Origin: CAVXYG01 sp963766005
GTDB lineage: Bacteria; Actinomycetota; Actinomycetes; S36-B12; GCA-2699445
Reading direction: 5' to 3'
Length of the DNA: 64,000 nucleotides
Assembly: GCA_963766005.1 (NCBI GenBank)
Contig: CAVXYG010000006.1
Location: forward strand, 406,382 to 470,381
How positions within the stretch are numbered: the stretch's first letter is position 1; every line of letters begins with the position of its first letter. Positions 35,513 through 44,280 of the stretch are shown one piece after another. Below the pieces are notes generated by a model. The model ran no database searches, was not told the origin of the DNA, and saw only the letters and a program-made list of their open reading frames with translations. Both the position numbers and the translations under genes were made by a program.

Positions 35513-36185
35513 CGTCGGGCACGCTCTCGATGACCAGCCAGCGGCCCAGTTCGCGCTCCAAGGTGACCAGCCACGACCGGGGTTCGGCGGGGCCGACAGG
35601 AATGGATGCCCCTTCGGCGGGGACCAGGAGGTACGCCCCGCGGCGGTCCCGGACCCGGAGCACGGCCCGGTCGGTCCCGTAGTCCACGACGCTCACCGCG
35701 AGGACCTCGGTCCGCCAGCCGTGCACCTCGGCATCCTCAGCGCGCAAGGCGGACAGCACCTGCCGCTCCCGCTCCAGCGCCGGGCCGTCGTCGGCGAACA
35801 TCTCCGCCAGCGGCGATGCGTCCCCGGCGCGGTACGCCTGGCCGCGCGCACGGTCCACGGCTTCCACGATCGCGAACCACTCCTCCACGCTGGGGGAGCC
35901 GTCGCCGAGGCCGCTCTCGCTGAGGCCGGGCGGACCGGCTGTCGGCGCCGGTCCGCCCGGGTCAGCAGCGGCGGCGGGCTCCTGGTGAGCGTCCGAGCCA
36001 GTCGAAACCAGGACCAGCGCGGCGGCGGCCACGATGCCGGCAACCGCGCCGGCCACCACCCCCCGGCGCCACCATCTGCGCCGCAGTCGCTCCCGGCCGG
36101 GCCGGTCCAGCGGCACGGACTCCCCCGCGTCCCGCGCGCTGGCCCGCCATTGCTCGATGATCTCCTCGACGTCCCGCTCCCCCAT
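35487..36185 (-). CDS. Membrane-anchored protein of unknown function
   Basis: 232 residues: a basic cytosolic N-terminus (about 1-40), one transmembrane helix (about 42-60, GVVAGAVAGIVAAAALVLV), a Pro/Gly/Ala-rich linker, then an extracytoplasmic domain starting near SPSVEEWFAIVEAVDRARGQAYRAGD. That last part resembles the short helical plus beta-cone domains of Mce-associated or anti-sigma-like proteins, but I do not recognise a family. AGGA lies before the ATG at 36185. It diverges from lipB and its end overlaps the epimerase gene tail to tail. Confidence 0.7.
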   Translation of the reverse strand: MGERDVEEIIEQWRASARDAGESVPLDRPGRERLRRRWWRRGVVAGAVAGIVAAAALVLVSTGSDAHQEPAAAADPGGPAPTAGPPGLSESGLGDGSPSVEEWFAIVEAVDRARGQAYRAGDASPLAEMFADDGPALERERQVLSALRAEDAEVHGWRTEVLAVSVVDYGTDRAVLRVRDRRGAYLLVPAEGASIPVGPAEPRSWLVTLERELGRWLVIESVPDVTSQPPQP

Positions 36186-36243
36186 GCCGCCATCCTGCCG
36201 GTGCCCCGACCTGCGTCGTGGAGTTGTCCACAGGGAGACGGTC

Positions 36244-36249
36244 TACAGT
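36244..36249 (+). promoter_or_regulatory. -10 element of lipB (leaderless)
   Basis: TACAGT is followed by GATCGG and the GTG start codon at 36256. No ribosome-binding site is present. Confidence 0.65.
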
Positions 36250-36255
36250 GATCGG

Positions 36256-36909
36256 GTGACGTCGATGGCGGGACCGATGGCGGGCCCCGAGGTTGTCCGC
36301 TGGGACCTCGGCCAGCGGCTCATCCCCTACCAGGAGGCCTGGGACCGGCAGCGCGGCCTCCATGCCGCCGTCAGCCTCGGCGAGGCCCCCAACACCGTGC
36401 TGCTGCTGGAGCACACCGCGGTCTACACGGCCGGTCGCAGCACGCAGCCCGAAGACCGGCCCTTCGACGGCTCGCCGGTCCTCGACGTGGACCGCGGCGG
36501 ACGCATCACCTGGCACGGGCCCGGACAACTCGTGGCCTACCCCATCGTTCGGCTGGGTGAACCGCTGGATGTCCGCCGCTTCGTCTGCCGGTTGGAGCAG
36601 GCGCTCATCGAGACCTGCGCCGATCTGGGGCTGGCCGTCGGGCGCGTGGACGGACGCACCGGAGTGTGGGTGGAGGGGGTGCGCAAGGTCGCCGCGATCG
36701 GGGTCCGGGTCTCGCGCGGCACGACGATGCACGGCCTGGCGCTCAACTGCGACAACGACCCCTCCTGGTACGACCGGATCGTGCCGTGCGGAATCTCCGA
36801 TGCCGGTGTCACGTCGTTGACCGCGGAACTCGATCGGCCCGTTCCGGTGGCCGAGGTGCAGGACGTCCTGGCCGGGCATCTCCTGCGACACCTGGCGCCG
36901 TACCGGTGA
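36256..36909 (+). CDS. lipB: Lipoyl(octanoyl) transferase
   Basis: LipB (217 residues) moves octanoyl groups from acyl carrier protein onto lipoyl-domain lysines, which LipA then converts to lipoyl. Signature GGRITWHGPGQLVAYPI, the active-site lysine in RKVAAIGVRVSRGTTMHGLALN and the catalytic cysteine in IVPCGI are all present. The GTG at 36256 fits a leaderless transcript; earlier frame positions lie upstream of the promoter. Its stop overlaps the next gene as GTGA. Targets in this window are the E2 lipoyl domains. Confidence 0.96.
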   Translation: MTSMAGPMAGPEVVRWDLGQRLIPYQEAWDRQRGLHAAVSLGEAPNTVLLLEHTAVYTAGRSTQPEDRPFDGSPVLDVDRGGRITWHGPGQLVAYPIVRLGEPLDVRRFVCRLEQALIETCADLGLAVGRVDGRTGVWVEGVRKVAAIGVRVSRGTTMHGLALNCDNDPSWYDRIVPCGISDAGVTSLTAELDRPVPVAEVQDVLAGHLLRHLAPYR

Positions 36910-37787
36910 GGGTTCTGCGGATCGTCCTCGTCGCGGTGCTGGCGGTGCTCGGCCCCTTGGCCGCCAGCGGTTTCTGGGTCGATCGCGCCCTGGACGACAG
37001 CACCGGGTTCGCTCGCCAGATGACGCAGGCATGGCGCACCGATGAGGCGCTGCAGGAGGAATTCCGGGCCAATCTGCTCGCCACGATGGACGATCAACTG
37101 AGCGGGGCCCTGGAGAGCAGCGGCTCTGGCTTCCTGTCCGGGATCGCCGAGGACTTCGCGACCTCCGCCATCGAGGATCAGTTGCCGACGCCGCAGTTCG
37201 CTGCCGCCTGGGCACGGTGGACGTTCGCCCTGCACGACGACTTGGCCCTCATCGCCCGGGGCGGCACGCCCCGGGTCACGGCCGCCGACGGCTCCCTGCT
37301 GACCGTGGACGTCTCGCCGCTCATCGAGGCGCTGATCCCCGGCGGGCTGGCCGGCTTCGCTCTGTCCTTCCTGGGCGACGACCTCAACGTGCAGCAGTTC
37401 GACGCCGAGTACGACATCGAGACGTCCCTGTCGCAGCTCGGCATGCTCTGGTCGCTGCGGTGGTGGGCGATACTCGCGGCAGCCGGATCGCTGGCCGCGC
37501 TCACCGTCGCGTGGCGTCCCCCGCTGCGGGGCGTCGCCGTGGGCCTGCTCGCGGCCGCGGCGGGGTGCCTCGCGACCGGAATCTGGCGCAGCATCGCCGG
37601 TACCGACCCACCGATCCCGGAGCCCACCGCACTCGGCAGCGCCATGTCGGCAGCCCTCATCGGCGGCTGGGCCGGCTGGATGTTCGGCACCGCGGCGCTG
37701 CTGGCCGTCACCTCGGGCGCCCTGGCAGTGGTAGACCGCCGGCGATTCGGCGCCGGCGGTGCCGCAGCCGATTCCGCGGCGGCATAG
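36906..37787 (+). CDS. Membrane protein of unknown function between lipB and lipA
   Basis: A 293-residue membrane protein: N-terminal hydrophobic segment (about 4-22), an extracytoplasmic region of about 160 residues with helical stretches (TDEALQEEFRANLLATMDDQL) and ending in conserved-looking VDVSPLIEALIPGG, then three hydrophobic segments (about 184-203, 207-226, 246-276). The GTG overlaps the lipB stop by 4 bases, so translation is coupled to lipB; lipA follows 57 bases later with its own promoter. No recognised family. A functional link to lipoate is suggested only by position. Confidence 0.75.
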   Translation: MRVLRIVLVAVLAVLGPLAASGFWVDRALDDSTGFARQMTQAWRTDEALQEEFRANLLATMDDQLSGALESSGSGFLSGIAEDFATSAIEDQLPTPQFAAAWARWTFALHDDLALIARGGTPRVTAADGSLLTVDVSPLIEALIPGGLAGFALSFLGDDLNVQQFDAEYDIETSLSQLGMLWSLRWWAILAAAGSLAALTVAWRPPLRGVAVGLLAAAAGCLATGIWRSIAGTDPPIPEPTALGSAMSAALIGGWAGWMFGTAALLAVTSGALAVVDRRRFGAGGAAADSAAA

Positions 37788-37832
37788 CCCGCGCCGCCCG
37801 CCCAGCAGGAAGCGCTCTCGGACGCCACCACC

Positions 37833-37838
37833 TAGGGT
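37833..37838 (+). promoter_or_regulatory. -10 element of lipA (leaderless)
   Basis: TAGGGT is followed by GGTGGG and the GTG start codon at 37845, so lipA can be transcribed separately from lipB as a leaderless message. Confidence 0.65.
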
Positions 37839-37844
37839 GGTGGG

Positions 37845-38807
37845 GTGTCTGCCACTCACACCGCCCAGACCAACCCCGCGGGTCCCCCGCCCGGTCGGAG
37901 GTTGCTGCGCATCGAGGCGCGCAACGCCTCGGTTCCCATCGAGTCCAAACCTCCGTGGATCAAGACCACGCTGCGTACCGGCCCGAACTACAACGACGTC
38001 TACCGACTGGTGGCCGAGCAGGGTCTGCACACCGTCTGCCAGGAGGCCGGCTGCCCCAACATCTACGAGTGCTGGGAAGACCGGGAAGCGACCTTCCTCA
38101 TCGGCGGCGAGCAGTGCACGCGCCGGTGCGACTTCTGCCAGATCGACACCGGCAAGCCGACGCCGCTGGACCGCGACGAGCCGCGGCGAGTCGCCGACAG
38201 CGTGGTCGGGATGGGCCTGCGCTACGCCACCGTGACGGGGGTCGCGCGCGATGATCTGCCCGACGAGGGCGCATGGCTGTACGCGGAGACCGTTCGCGCT
38301 ATCCACCGGGCGGCGCCCGACGTCGGGGTGGAACTGCTCATCCCCGACTTCAGCGGCCGGCCGGATCTGCTGGCCGAGGTGTTCGGCGCTGCCCCGGAGG
38401 TGCTGGCCCACAACGTGGAGACAGTTCCTCGCATCTTCCGCCAGATCCGCCCCGCCTTCGACTACCGACGCTCCCTCGACGTCATCACGGCGGCACGGGA
38501 AGCGGGCCTGGTGACGAAGTCCAACCTCATCCTCGGGCTCGGTGAGCGCGACGACGAGGTCGCACAGGCGCTGGCTGATCTGCATGAGGCCGGCTGCGAA
38601 CTGCTCACCATCACGCAGTACCTGCGCCCCTCTCCGCGGCATCATCCGATCGACCGCTGGGTCGAGCCGTCGGCCTTCGACGCCTGGGGCCGGCACGCCG
38701 GTGACCTGGGGTTCTCCGGGGTCATGTCGGGCCCGCTGGTGCGCTCGTCGTACCGCGCGGGTCGGCTCTACCGCCAGGCCATGGCGCAGCGCGCAACTCG
38801 GCCCTAG
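37845..38807 (+). CDS. lipA: Lipoyl synthase
   Basis: Radical-SAM enzyme of 320 residues that inserts two sulfurs into protein-bound octanoyl groups. The auxiliary cluster motif CQEAGCPNIYEC and the radical-SAM motif CTRRCDFC are complete, and the C-terminal SSYRAGRLY provides the conserved serine ligand. Length is typical. The GTG at 37845 lies 6 bases from a -10 hexamer. Works with LipB upstream on the E2 subunit. Confidence 0.97.
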   Translation: MSATHTAQTNPAGPPPGRRLLRIEARNASVPIESKPPWIKTTLRTGPNYNDVYRLVAEQGLHTVCQEAGCPNIYECWEDREATFLIGGEQCTRRCDFCQIDTGKPTPLDRDEPRRVADSVVGMGLRYATVTGVARDDLPDEGAWLYAETVRAIHRAAPDVGVELLIPDFSGRPDLLAEVFGAAPEVLAHNVETVPRIFRQIRPAFDYRRSLDVITAAREAGLVTKSNLILGLGERDDEVAQALADLHEAGCELLTITQYLRPSPRHHPIDRWVEPSAFDAWGRHAGDLGFSGVMSGPLVRSSYRAGRLYRQAMAQRATRP

Positions 38808-38835
38808 CGTTTCGTCGGCGCCGCGTCCGGTGGCC

Positions 38836-38841
38836 TACCCT
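38836..38841 (+). promoter_or_regulatory. -10 element of the DUF4191 gene (leaderless)
   Basis: TACCCT ends 7 bases before the ATG at 38849, with no ribosome-binding site between. Confidence 0.6.
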
Positions 38842-38848
38842 GAGTCGC

Positions 38849-39544
38849 ATGGCTGATGCGCGCAAGCCCAAGCGGGACCGGTGGAAGTACCTGCGGCAGA
38901 TGCGGGACAACTACCGCCTCGCCAAGGAGATCAAACCCGCCCTCGGATGGATCCTGCTGGGCATCTTCCTCAGCGTCTTCGCGATCTTCATCCTCATCGG
39001 CATCCTGCTGAACAACCCGATCACCTTCGGCCTGATCGGCCTGCCGGTCGCGACCCTCCCGACCACCTGGTACTTCTCTCGGGTCGCCATGCGCGCGGCC
39101 TACGCGCAGGTGGAGGACCAGCCCGGCGGTGCCGCCGCCGTTGCGCAGGCGATGCGGGGCAACTGGTCGGTGACGCCGGCGGTCGCCGTCACGCGCAATC
39201 AGGACCTCGTCCACCGCTTGGTCGGCCGGCCCGGAGTCGTGCTGATCTCCGAGGGCCCGTCATCCCGGGTCCAGCACATGCTGACCAGCGAGGCCAAGCG
39301 CACGGCGCGCTACGTCACCGATATCCCGATCACCACCATCGAGGTGGGCAACGAGGAGGGTCAGGTGCCGGTGGACAAGCTGCAGAAGACCCTGTCGAAG
39401 ATGCCCAAGGCCATCACGCCGGCCGAGGTGACCGCGGTGCGGCGCCGTCTCGACGCGCTCAAGGCGCAACCCGTCGCCGGTATCCCCAAGGGCCCGATGC
39501 CGCGCAGCGCCAAGGCCGCGCGGAAGGGCCAGCGGCCGATGTAG
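38849..39544 (+). CDS. DUF4191 integral membrane protein
   Basis: 231 residues: a basic N-terminus, two adjacent transmembrane helices (about 31-53 and 57-75) and a soluble C-terminal domain ending in a Lys/Arg-rich tail. This layout and the location after lipA match M. tuberculosis Rv2219 (DUF4191). Function unknown. A leaderless start is indicated by the TACCCT hexamer. Confidence 0.88.
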   Translation: MADARKPKRDRWKYLRQMRDNYRLAKEIKPALGWILLGIFLSVFAIFILIGILLNNPITFGLIGLPVATLPTTWYFSRVAMRAAYAQVEDQPGGAAAVAQAMRGNWSVTPAVAVTRNQDLVHRLVGRPGVVLISEGPSSRVQHMLTSEAKRTARYVTDIPITTIEVGNEEGQVPVDKLQKTLSKMPKAITPAEVTAVRRRLDALKAQPVAGIPKGPMPRSAKAARKGQRPM

Positions 39545-39545
39545 C

Positions 39546-39570
39546 CGGCGGGGCCCGCACGATCCCGCCG
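39546..39570. terminator. Hairpin between DUF4191 and GH31 genes
   Basis: CGGCGGG (39546-39552) pairs with CCCGCCG (39564-39570) just after the DUF4191 stop, between two convergent genes. No T-run. Confidence 0.4.
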
Positions 39571-39637
39571 CCCCGCCCCGCCCCGACGGCCGACGATCCT
39601 GACCGGAGCCGGAGGACCCCCCGCGGCGCCAGCCGCG

Positions 39638-41788
39638 TCACACGAGGCGGGCCGGCCTTCCGTCGACGGTTCGAACCTCGACCTCCTCGGCGAACGGGAA
39701 GACCCCGGTGCGCCTGATCTCGCGCGTCACCTCGACCAGCCCGTCCACCAGCGCGGTGCGGTACTGCTCGTGGTGCGGCGGCTCCCAGCCGTCGCCCGCG
39801 TCGGTGAGCAGCCGACCACCGGCCGCCGGCCTCGGGCCTGCGGGCGGGGCGACGAGCAGCACGAGTCGCCCGTCCTCCTCGGTCGGTACCACGGCACCGG
39901 CGCGGACGAACCACGGGATGTCTTCCGGACCCACCGGCAGCCAGACCTCGCCGCTGTGCGACTGCCCGGTCTCGGCGTGGAACCACACCCCTGCCGGCAG
40001 CAGGACCCGTCGTGTGGTCGCGCCCTCCTGCAGCACCGGGGCGACCAGGACGTCGTCGCCGACCAAGAACGCGTCGTCCTGCGCCCGCAGTGCCGGGTCC
40101 TCCCACGCCAGGGGCCGGACATAGGGGGCGCCGTCCGCGGTCGCAGCCAGGGCCAGCGTGTACCAGTACGGCAGCAGCCGGTAGCGGCGCTGCAGTGCCG
40201 CACGCAGCCGGCCCATGACCGGCTCTCCCCACTCCCACGGCTCGCGGCGAGGTGAGGAGAAGGCGCAGTGGGTGCGGAAGAACGGCAGGAACGAGGCCAG
40301 TTGGAACCAGCGGGTGAACAGTTCCGGCGACGGGTCGCCGGTGAAGCCGCCGATGTCGGGCCCGTAGTACCCGATCCCGCAGACGCCGAAGGCGAAGGCC
40401 TGATGGATCGTCGCCAGCAGCGAGGGCCAGCCCGCCTCGATGTCACCGCTCCAGTGCCCGCCGTAGCGCTGCAGGCCCACCCACCCGGAACGGGAGAACA
40501 GGAAGGGACGGCGCTGCGGATGCAGCCGGGCCAGCCCCTCGTAGGATGCCCGGCACATCAGGTATCCGTAGAGGTTGTGGGCCGCCGCATGGTCGGCCGG
40601 GTGGCCGTCGAGATCGTGGCGGGTGTCCAGCGGGAACGTCGCAACGCCCTGCTCGCCGAAGCAGGCGGGTTCGTTCATGTCGTGCCAGTAGCCGGCGATG
40701 CCGAGGGCGTCGTAGAAGCCGAACTGGCGGCCCCACCAGTCCCGGGCTCGGGGCGCGGTGAAGTCGGGGAACACGGTCGGACCCGGCCAGACCCGGCCCT
40801 GGAAGACCCCGCCGTCCCGGGAACGGCAGAACACGTCCTGCTCCATGCCCTCGCGATAGACGCCGAAGTCGTCGGCGCGGGCGATCCCGGCATCCACGAT
40901 GACCACGGTGCGCACGCCGTCGTCGGACATCGCGGCGACGAGCTCGGCGATGTCGGCCCAGTCCTGGCCGAACGTGAAGTCGCGGAAGCGGTCCATGTGG
41001 TCGATATCGAGGTGCATCGCCGACAGCGGCAGGTCGTGCTCGCGGAATTTGGACCACACCTCGCGGATCGCCGCGCTGGAGCCGTAGCCCCACCGGGCCT
41101 GGTGATGGCCCAGCGACCAGCGCGGGGGCGGTGTGGGGCGGCCGGTGAGCGCTGTGAAGGCACCGATCACGTCCGCCAGCGAACCGATGGCCACGTGCCA
41201 CCGCACCGGCCCGCCGACGAAGCTCGCCTCGACGGTGTCCCCGTCGACCGACACCGTGCCGTCGTGGGCGTTGTCGATGAAGCAGTGCACCGCACCGACG
41301 TCGTCGAGCGCAACGTAGGCGGGCGAGGTGTTGTACATCGGATCGGTTCCCGGGCGCCAGGCCCCGCCCGGGTCGGTGTTCCAGCACCTGACGGTGCGGC
41401 CGCGCAGGTCCCAGAACGACCGACCCCCCATGCCGTGCACGCCGGAGCCGGGCGGCACCCGCGTCGCCAGCACCCAGCGCTGGTCCTGCCAGCGCGGCGC
41501 GGAGTCCGTGCGGCGGATGCGGCCCTCGTCGTCGCGGTACGTCAGGCAACCGGACTTCCCGACCTCGACGGCGATACCCGGACCGTCGACGCGCCAGCCG
41601 TCGGCCGTCGGTCTGCAGCTCGGCGGTTGCGCGGCGGCGGCGTCCAGCACTGCGTAGGAGTGCGCATCCAGGGAATCGGACCAGCCGACGGACACCTGGC
41701 CGGGCCGAGGGAAGCGGAGCTCGAGATCGGCCCCGTCCGGATCGGTGAACCGGACTCCGGACCCCTCGGCGCGAGCGCTGGCGAACAC
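39638..41788 (-). CDS. Glycoside hydrolase family 31 alpha-glucosidase-like enzyme
   Basis: A 716-residue GH31 enzyme with an N-terminal beta-sandwich, TIM-barrel catalytic domain and C-terminal beta domains. HLDIDHMDRFRDFTF (259-273) is the substrate-binding block, the nucleophile is Asp370 in YWHDMNEPACF, and the acid/base is Asp449 in RYGGHWSGDI. No signal peptide, so it probably acts on intracellular alpha-glucosides or glycans. The GTG at 41788 follows AGGAGG by 5 bases; the open frame continues 193 codons upstream through the RDD gene as a shadow. Specificity cannot be read. Confidence 0.93.
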   Translation of the reverse strand: MFASARAEGSGVRFTDPDGADLELRFPRPGQVSVGWSDSLDAHSYAVLDAAAAQPPSCRPTADGWRVDGPGIAVEVGKSGCLTYRDDEGRIRRTDSAPRWQDQRWVLATRVPPGSGVHGMGGRSFWDLRGRTVRCWNTDPGGAWRPGTDPMYNTSPAYVALDDVGAVHCFIDNAHDGTVSVDGDTVEASFVGGPVRWHVAIGSLADVIGAFTALTGRPTPPPRWSLGHHQARWGYGSSAAIREVWSKFREHDLPLSAMHLDIDHMDRFRDFTFGQDWADIAELVAAMSDDGVRTVVIVDAGIARADDFGVYREGMEQDVFCRSRDGGVFQGRVWPGPTVFPDFTAPRARDWWGRQFGFYDALGIAGYWHDMNEPACFGEQGVATFPLDTRHDLDGHPADHAAAHNLYGYLMCRASYEGLARLHPQRRPFLFSRSGWVGLQRYGGHWSGDIEAGWPSLLATIHQAFAFGVCGIGYYGPDIGGFTGDPSPELFTRWFQLASFLPFFRTHCAFSSPRREPWEWGEPVMGRLRAALQRRYRLLPYWYTLALAATADGAPYVRPLAWEDPALRAQDDAFLVGDDVLVAPVLQEGATTRRVLLPAGVWFHAETGQSHSGEVWLPVGPEDIPWFVRAGAVVPTEEDGRLVLLVAPPAGPRPAAGGRLLTDAGDGWEPPHHEQYRTALVDGLVEVTREIRRTGVFPFAEEVEVRTVDGRPARLV

Positions 41789-41910
41789 GGGCTCCTCCTT
41801 GCTGCCGGGGTGCGCACCGTCGGGCGGCGAGCCTCGGCGGTGCTCCGGCCATCGTTGCCGCCGTCCCGCGCGCAGGCGGGGCAGCGGGAACGGGCTTCGT
41901 GGCCGCTGCG

Positions 41911-42324
41911 CTACCGGCGCAGGACGATGCTGCCCACGGCGAGATCGTGCAGACCGCGCCCGTTGGGCTGCATCACGACCGCCGGTATCACCAGGCACAG
42001 CAGCAGGGTGCGCACCGCTGCGCCGACCAGCCCGATCCGCAGACGGCCCACCGGCGCCACGACCAATCCCACCACTCGCTGGCCGAAGGATGCCCCCTGC
42101 AGCCACGTCAGGATCGTCACCTCGGCGAAGAAGATCCCGAGCGTGAGGAGGCTCGGCGCCTCCCCGGGACCGCCGAAGCCGCCGTTGATCAGCAGGGCGA
42201 GGGCCAGGCACGCGAACCAGTCGATGCACAGCGCGGCGAGGCGCCGGCCGATGCTGCCGGCGGACCCCGGGCCGCTGGGTGGCAGGTCCAGGCCGCGCGG
42301 CGCAGCCTGCGACGGAGAGGACAT
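41911..42324 (-). CDS. RDD-family membrane protein
   Basis: A 137-residue protein of the RDD family: IGRRLAALCIDWFACLALALL carries the Arg and the Asp typical of the family in the first transmembrane helix, followed by a second (TLGIFFAEVTILTWL), GASFGQRVVGLVVAP and a third helix. Function unknown; some RDD proteins are transporters. Its place divergent from glnA is the same as in M. tuberculosis (Rv2219A). The ATG at 42324 lies 6 bases from a -10 hexamer; an ATG six codons earlier would sit inside that promoter. Confidence 0.88.
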   Translation of the reverse strand: MSSPSQAAPRGLDLPPSGPGSAGSIGRRLAALCIDWFACLALALLINGGFGGPGEAPSLLTLGIFFAEVTILTWLQGASFGQRVVGLVVAPVGRLRIGLVGAAVRTLLLCLVIPAVVMQPNGRGLHDLAVGSIVLRR

Positions 42325-42330
42325 GGTTGT

Positions 42331-42336
42331 ACGGTA
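42331..42336 (-). promoter_or_regulatory. -10 element of the RDD gene (leaderless)
   Basis: On the minus strand TACCGT is followed by ACAACC and the ATG at 42324. Confidence 0.6.
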
Positions 42337-42632
42337 CGACATCGCCGTGTCCGCGCCCGCGGAGCACCGCGGCGATCGTCCTGGGGACTCCCTGCGGCAG
42401 GCGCAGACAGCGATTGCCCCGCGCTGTCTTGCCTCAACTCCGTTCGCGGGTCGACGTGGCCGCCTCCGGCGGCGCCGTGACGCTGCTGGGCCCCGTTCGG
42501 GTGTCGGCGCGAACCGACTGGCCGACATTCCCGAGCGGTGGCCCGGCCCCGCCGCGGGCGGGCCGGTGGCCGCGCTGTGGCACCGTTCCGGCGGTGACCG
42601 CGGTGGCTGCCCGCCGGTTACACCGGGTGCGC

Positions 42633-42670
42633 GTAACGCGGGCGAAACACACGGGTCATGCTCGAGTAAT
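42633..42670 (+). promoter_or_regulatory. GlnR box of glnA (four sites at 11-base spacing)
   Basis: GTAAC (42633), GAAAC (42644), GTCAT (42655) and GTAAT (42666) start exactly 11 bases apart. The first two match the actinobacterial GlnR consensus gTnAC-N6-GaAAC perfectly and the next two are weaker copies of it. A further GTTAC lies at 42617. The sites end about 40 bases before the -10 hexamer, the position expected for nitrogen-limited activation of glnA. Confidence 0.8.
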
Positions 42671-42709
42671 GGCCCAGACGTACCGTCGGGTGCGATGGGG
42701 GCCGACGAC

Positions 42710-42715
42710 TAGTGT
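42710..42715 (+). promoter_or_regulatory. -10 element of glnA
   Basis: TAGTGT predicts transcription near 42722, leaving a leader of about 54 bases that ends in the GGAGGG ribosome-binding site of glnA. Confidence 0.5.
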
Positions 42716-42775
42716 CGGAAGGCCGCCACAGTGCGAGGCGATGGGCCGTGCAGCGGCCAAACCTATGGAGGGTGC

Positions 42776-44200
42776 ATGTTCAAGAACTCAGACGAGGTGC
42801 TGAAGTACATCAAGGACCACGACGTGAGGATGGTCGACGTCCGCTTCTGCGACCTGCCCGGCGTGATGCAGCACTTCAACATCCCCGTGGAGAGCGTCGA
42901 CGAGTCGCTGTTCACCGACGGCCAGATGTTCGACGGCTCCTCGATCCGTGGCTTCCAGGCCATCCACGAGTCCGACATGAAGCTCACGCCGGATCCCCAG
43001 ACGTCCTTCATCGACCCGTTCCGGACCGAGAAGACCCTGGTGATGAACTTCTCGATCCGGGATCCCTTCACCGACGAGCCGTACTCGCGCGACCCGCGCC
43101 AGATCGCCGCCAAGGCCGAGGCCTACCTCGGCTCGACCGGGATCGCCGACACCGCGTACTTCGGCGCCGAGGCGGAGTTCTACATCTTCGATGATGTGCG
43201 CTTCGAGACCAAGCAGAATGCGGGCTACTACTTCATCGACTCCATCGAGGGCGCCTGGAACAGCGGCCGCGAGGAGGAGGGTGGAAACCGGGGCTACAAG
43301 ACCCGCTACAAGGGCGGATACTTCCCCGTCCCGCCGGTCGACCACTACGCCGACCTGCGCGACGAGATGGTGCGCTCCCTCATCGGCGGCGGATTCACCG
43401 TGGAGCGCAGCCATCACGAGGTGGGGACCGCGGGTCAGTCCGAGATCAACTACAAGTTCAACACGCTGCTGCACGCAGCGGACGACGTGATGAAGTTCAA
43501 GTACCTGATCAAGAACACGGCCTGGGCCCGGGGCAAGAGCGTCACCTTCATGCCGAAGCCGCTGTTCGGGGACAACGGGTCCGGCATGCACAGCCACCAG
43601 TCGCTGTGGAAGGACGGCTCGCCGCTGTTCTACGACGAGCTCGGCTACGCCGGACTCTCCGACACCGCCCGCTGGTACATCGGCGGACTGCTGGCCCACG
43701 CACCCGCAGTCCTGGCGTTCACCAACCCCACGGTGAACTCCTTCCATCGTCTCGTGCCGGGCTTCGAGGCGCCGGTGAACCTGGTCTACAGCCAGCGCAA
43801 CCGCTCCGCCTGCATCCGGATCCCGATCACGGGGAGCAACGCCAAGGCCAAGCGCATCGAGTTCCGCGTGCCGGATCCCTCGAGCAACCCGTACCTGGCC
43901 TTCTCCGCAATGCTCATGGCGGGCCTCGACGGCATCAAGAACAAGATCGAGCCGATCTCGCCGGTCGACAAGGACCTCTACGAGCTGCCGCCGGACGAGG
44001 CTGCCGACATCCCGCAGGTGCCGGCGTCCCTGGAAGGCGTCCTGGACGCGCTCGAGGCCGATCACGACTTCCTCACCGAGGGCGGGGTCTTCACCGACGA
44101 CTTGATCGAGACCTGGGTCGACTTCAAGCGGAGCAACGAGATCGCGCCGATCCGTCTTCGCCCGCACCCGCACGAGTTCGAGATGTACTACGACATCTGA
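42776..44200 (+). CDS. glnA: Glutamine synthetase type I (adenylylated form)
   Basis: Main ammonium-assimilating enzyme of 474 residues; forms glutamine from glutamate, ammonia and ATP as a dodecamer. Landmarks: FDGSSIRGFQAIHESDM, metal-binding GAEAEFYIFD, PKPLFGDNGSGMHSHQSLWKDG, NRSACIRIPI, and the adenylylation site DKDLYELPPDEA (Tyr near 402), the target of GlnE encoded nearby. GGAGGG precedes the ATG at 42776. Upstream lies a GlnR box; downstream a strong terminator. Confidence 0.98.
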   Translation: MFKNSDEVLKYIKDHDVRMVDVRFCDLPGVMQHFNIPVESVDESLFTDGQMFDGSSIRGFQAIHESDMKLTPDPQTSFIDPFRTEKTLVMNFSIRDPFTDEPYSRDPRQIAAKAEAYLGSTGIADTAYFGAEAEFYIFDDVRFETKQNAGYYFIDSIEGAWNSGREEEGGNRGYKTRYKGGYFPVPPVDHYADLRDEMVRSLIGGGFTVERSHHEVGTAGQSEINYKFNTLLHAADDVMKFKYLIKNTAWARGKSVTFMPKPLFGDNGSGMHSHQSLWKDGSPLFYDELGYAGLSDTARWYIGGLLAHAPAVLAFTNPTVNSFHRLVPGFEAPVNLVYSQRNRSACIRIPITGSNAKAKRIEFRVPDPSSNPYLAFSAMLMAGLDGIKNKIEPISPVDKDLYELPPDEAADIPQVPASLEGVLDALEADHDFLTEGGVFTDDLIETWVDFKRSNEIAPIRLRPHPHEFEMYYDI

Positions 44201-44280
44201 GTCGAGGGGCCGGCCGAGCTGCGGCGCTGACCGCGCGAGCTCCGGCGTCGCCCGAGGCAGTCCGGTGTCTCCGCGCTGAT

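Larger units (their letters stand above)
42325..42775. other. Divergent regulatory region between the RDD gene and glnA
   Basis: About 451 bases without a gene. The left edge carries the RDD promoter; the right 160 bases hold the GlnR sites, a -10 hexamer and the glnA leader. The centre (about 42340-42610) is G+C-rich, with nothing recognised. Confidence 0.6.

Noticed and set aside
39665..39690. GGTTCGAACC, similar to a tRNA T-arm
   Set aside because: The flanking bases do not pair as a T-stem, no acceptor, D- or anticodon arm is found, and it lies in the 3' end of the GH31 gene.
41789..42367. N-terminal extension of the GH31 frame by 193 codons
   Set aside because: It overlaps the RDD gene on the same strand in a different frame, has Arg/Gly-rich nonsense composition, and the GTG at 41788 has a strong ribosome-binding site.
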